This document shows positions 7,749 through 8,934 of a DNA stretch of 8,934 nucleotides, in pieces (the first letter of the stretch is position 1; every line of letters begins with the position of its first letter). The stretch spans positions 1 to 8,934 of the forward strand of contig DXEZ01000331.1 in NCBI GenBank assembly GCA_019114715.1, given 5' to 3'. Source of the stretch: Candidatus Sphingobacterium stercoripullorum. GTDB lineage: Bacteria > Bacteroidota > Bacteroidia > Sphingobacteriales > Sphingobacteriaceae. The notes beneath the pieces are model-generated. The model had not been told where the DNA came from and made no database searches. It saw only the letters and a program-made list of their open reading frames with translations. The translations under genes were made by a program, and so were the position numbers.

Positions 7749-8934
7749 TTATTTAGCATTAGCTATCCAAGCTTCTACATCTTGTTTTTGAGGTAAATCT
7801 ATTTGAAGCTTCAGCTTTTTACGCATTCCCCCTAAGTCATTGAATACTTTGTTCGGGTTCGCCTCGCCGAGAGCCTCTACCGTTAAGAATCCCATTTTTT
7901 GTAATGCCGGAACCCAATCTGCGGGTACGCCTACGTTTACAAAATCTTCAACAGTACTTACTGTGCTCTTCTTCTCCGGTCTCATTTGAGGGAAGAACAG
8001 TACTTCTTGGATCGATGCTTTGTTGGTTAAGAACATGACTAAACGGTCGATTCCTATACCTAAACCAACTGTTGGAGGCATGCCGTATTCTAATGCGCGA
8101 ATAAAATCGTGGTCAATGAACATCGCCTCTTCATCTCCTTTTTCTGATAGCTTGAATTGATCTTCAAAACGCTGCAATTGGTCTATTGGATCGTTTAACT
8201 CCGAGTAAGCGTTTGCTATTTCTTTACCGCAAACTATAATTTCAAACCTTTCGGTCAACTCCGGGTTATCTCTATGTCTTTTGCTTAAAGGGGACATTTC
8301 AATAGGGTAGTCTGTTATGAATGTCGGTTGAATGAAGTTTGGCTCGCACTTTTCTCCAAATATTTCATCGATTAACTTACCTTTCCCCATAGTATCGTCA
8401 ACTTCAACCCCAAGGTCTTTTGCTGCTTGACGGATGTCGTTTTCAGATTTTCCTGTTATATCAAAACCCGTATACTTTTTAATTGCATCGGTCATGCTAA
8501 TTCTAGCATATGGTGCCTTGAAGTCTATTTGGTGTTCTCCAAATTGAGCTATAGAACTACCGTTTACTGCTACTGCACAATGTTCAAGTAGTTTCTCGGT
8601 AAAGTCCATCATCCAGTTGTAATCCTTGTATGCAACGTAGATTTCCATTACTGTAAACTCTGGATTATGGGTTCTATCCATGCCTTCATTTCTGAAGTTT
8701 TTAGCAAATTCATACACGCCATCAAACCCACCAACTATTAATCTCTTTAGATACAATTCATTGGCAATTCTAAGGTATAATGGAATGTCTAAAGCATTGT
8801 GATGTGTCACAAAAGGCTTGGCTGCAGCACCTCCGGGGATAGACTGTAAAACAGGTGTTTCTACTTCTAAATAACCTGCTTCATCAAAGAATTTACGCAT
8901 TGCGCTTATTAGCTTTGTGCGCTTAACAAATATC
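7749..8934 (-). CDS. lysS: Lysyl-tRNA synthetase (class II), N-terminus beyond window edge
   Basis: The frame is open through the right edge (11 further codons, IFVKRTKLISA, precede the ATG at 8900), so that Met is internal and the gene is partial: 394 residues visible. The N-terminal OB-fold anticodon-binding domain is outside the window. The enzyme activates lysine with ATP and charges tRNA-Lys in the cytoplasm. Class II motifs are clear: motif 1 around YLEVETPVL; motif 2 FRNEGMD...HNPEFTVME at about 8643-8696; motif 3 GLGIGIDR at 8043-8066 with its ATP-binding Arg. FITDYPIEMSPLSK and CGKEIANAYSELNDP match the bacterial LysS active-site region. After motif 3 and MRPE, 74 more residues follow (7752-7973), where E. 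coli LysS ends almost at once; this tail looks like a helix-hairpin-helix-type domain (VPALQKMGFLTVEALGEA). The gene converges on rpoC and has its own terminator. No defect is seen. Confidence 0.97.
   Translation of the reverse strand, partial: IFVKRTKLISAMRKFFDEAGYLEVETPVLQSIPGGAAAKPFVTHHNALDIPLYLRIANELYLKRLIVGGFDGVYEFAKNFRNEGMDRTHNPEFTVMEIYVAYKDYNWMMDFTEKLLEHCAVAVNGSSIAQFGEHQIDFKAPYARISMTDAIKKYTGFDITGKSENDIRQAAKDLGVEVDDTMGKGKLIDEIFGEKCEPNFIQPTFITDYPIEMSPLSKRHRDNPELTERFEIIVCGKEIANAYSELNDPIDQLQRFEDQFKLSEKGDEEAMFIDHDFIRALEYGMPPTVGLGIGIDRLVMFLTNKASIQEVLFFPQMRPEKKSTVSTVEDFVNVGVPADWVPALQKMGFLTVEALGEANPNKVFNDLGGMRKKLKLQIDLPQKQDVEAWIANAK

Overview
This window is an ordinary chromosomal housekeeping locus from a member of the Bacteroidota, most probably a flavobacterial (Flavobacteriales-type) lineage. 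The reasons are the sequence style of RpoB, RpoC and LysRS (for example RpoC reading QLTLRTFHVGGTAS where E. coli has QLTMRTFHIGG, and a LysRS with a roughly 74-residue C-terminal tail after motif 3), AT-rich DNA, and starts without a usable Shine-Dalgarno sequence. Genus cannot be decided from the sequence alone.

Layout. Positions 1-2976 hold the 3' three quarters of rpoB (beta subunit of RNA polymerase), cut at its 5' end by the window edge. A 57-bp gap containing a 16-bp hairpin with a GCGA loop separates it from a complete rpoC (3034-7308, beta' subunit, 1424 aa). Both are on the + strand in one operon, which ends at a strong intrinsic terminator 35 bp after the rpoC stop. At the other side, lysS (lysyl-tRNA synthetase) runs leftward on the - strand from the right edge to 7749, has lost its N-terminal part to the window edge, and has its own intrinsic terminator at about 7660-7697. 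The two units therefore converge.

The 440-bp junction between rpoC and lysS (7309-7748) is the only part that is not plainly explained. Besides the two terminators it holds a candidate 42-codon ORF on the - strand (7386-7514). Upstream of it is an exact match to the Bacteroidota -7 promoter element TAnnTTTG. A 10-bp perfect inverted repeat (7501-7510 / 7561-7570) brackets that promoter and the first codons of the ORF, and a third 9-bp copy of the repeat core lies in the lysS terminator. Several smaller hairpins follow. None of this amounts to a recognised system; it is reported as candidate structure with modest confidence.

Function. RpoB and RpoC together form the catalytic core of RNA polymerase: the Mg-binding aspartates, bridge helix, trigger loop and both zinc sites are intact. 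LysRS charges tRNA-Lys. I see no mobile element, CRISPR array, rRNA or tRNA gene in the window.
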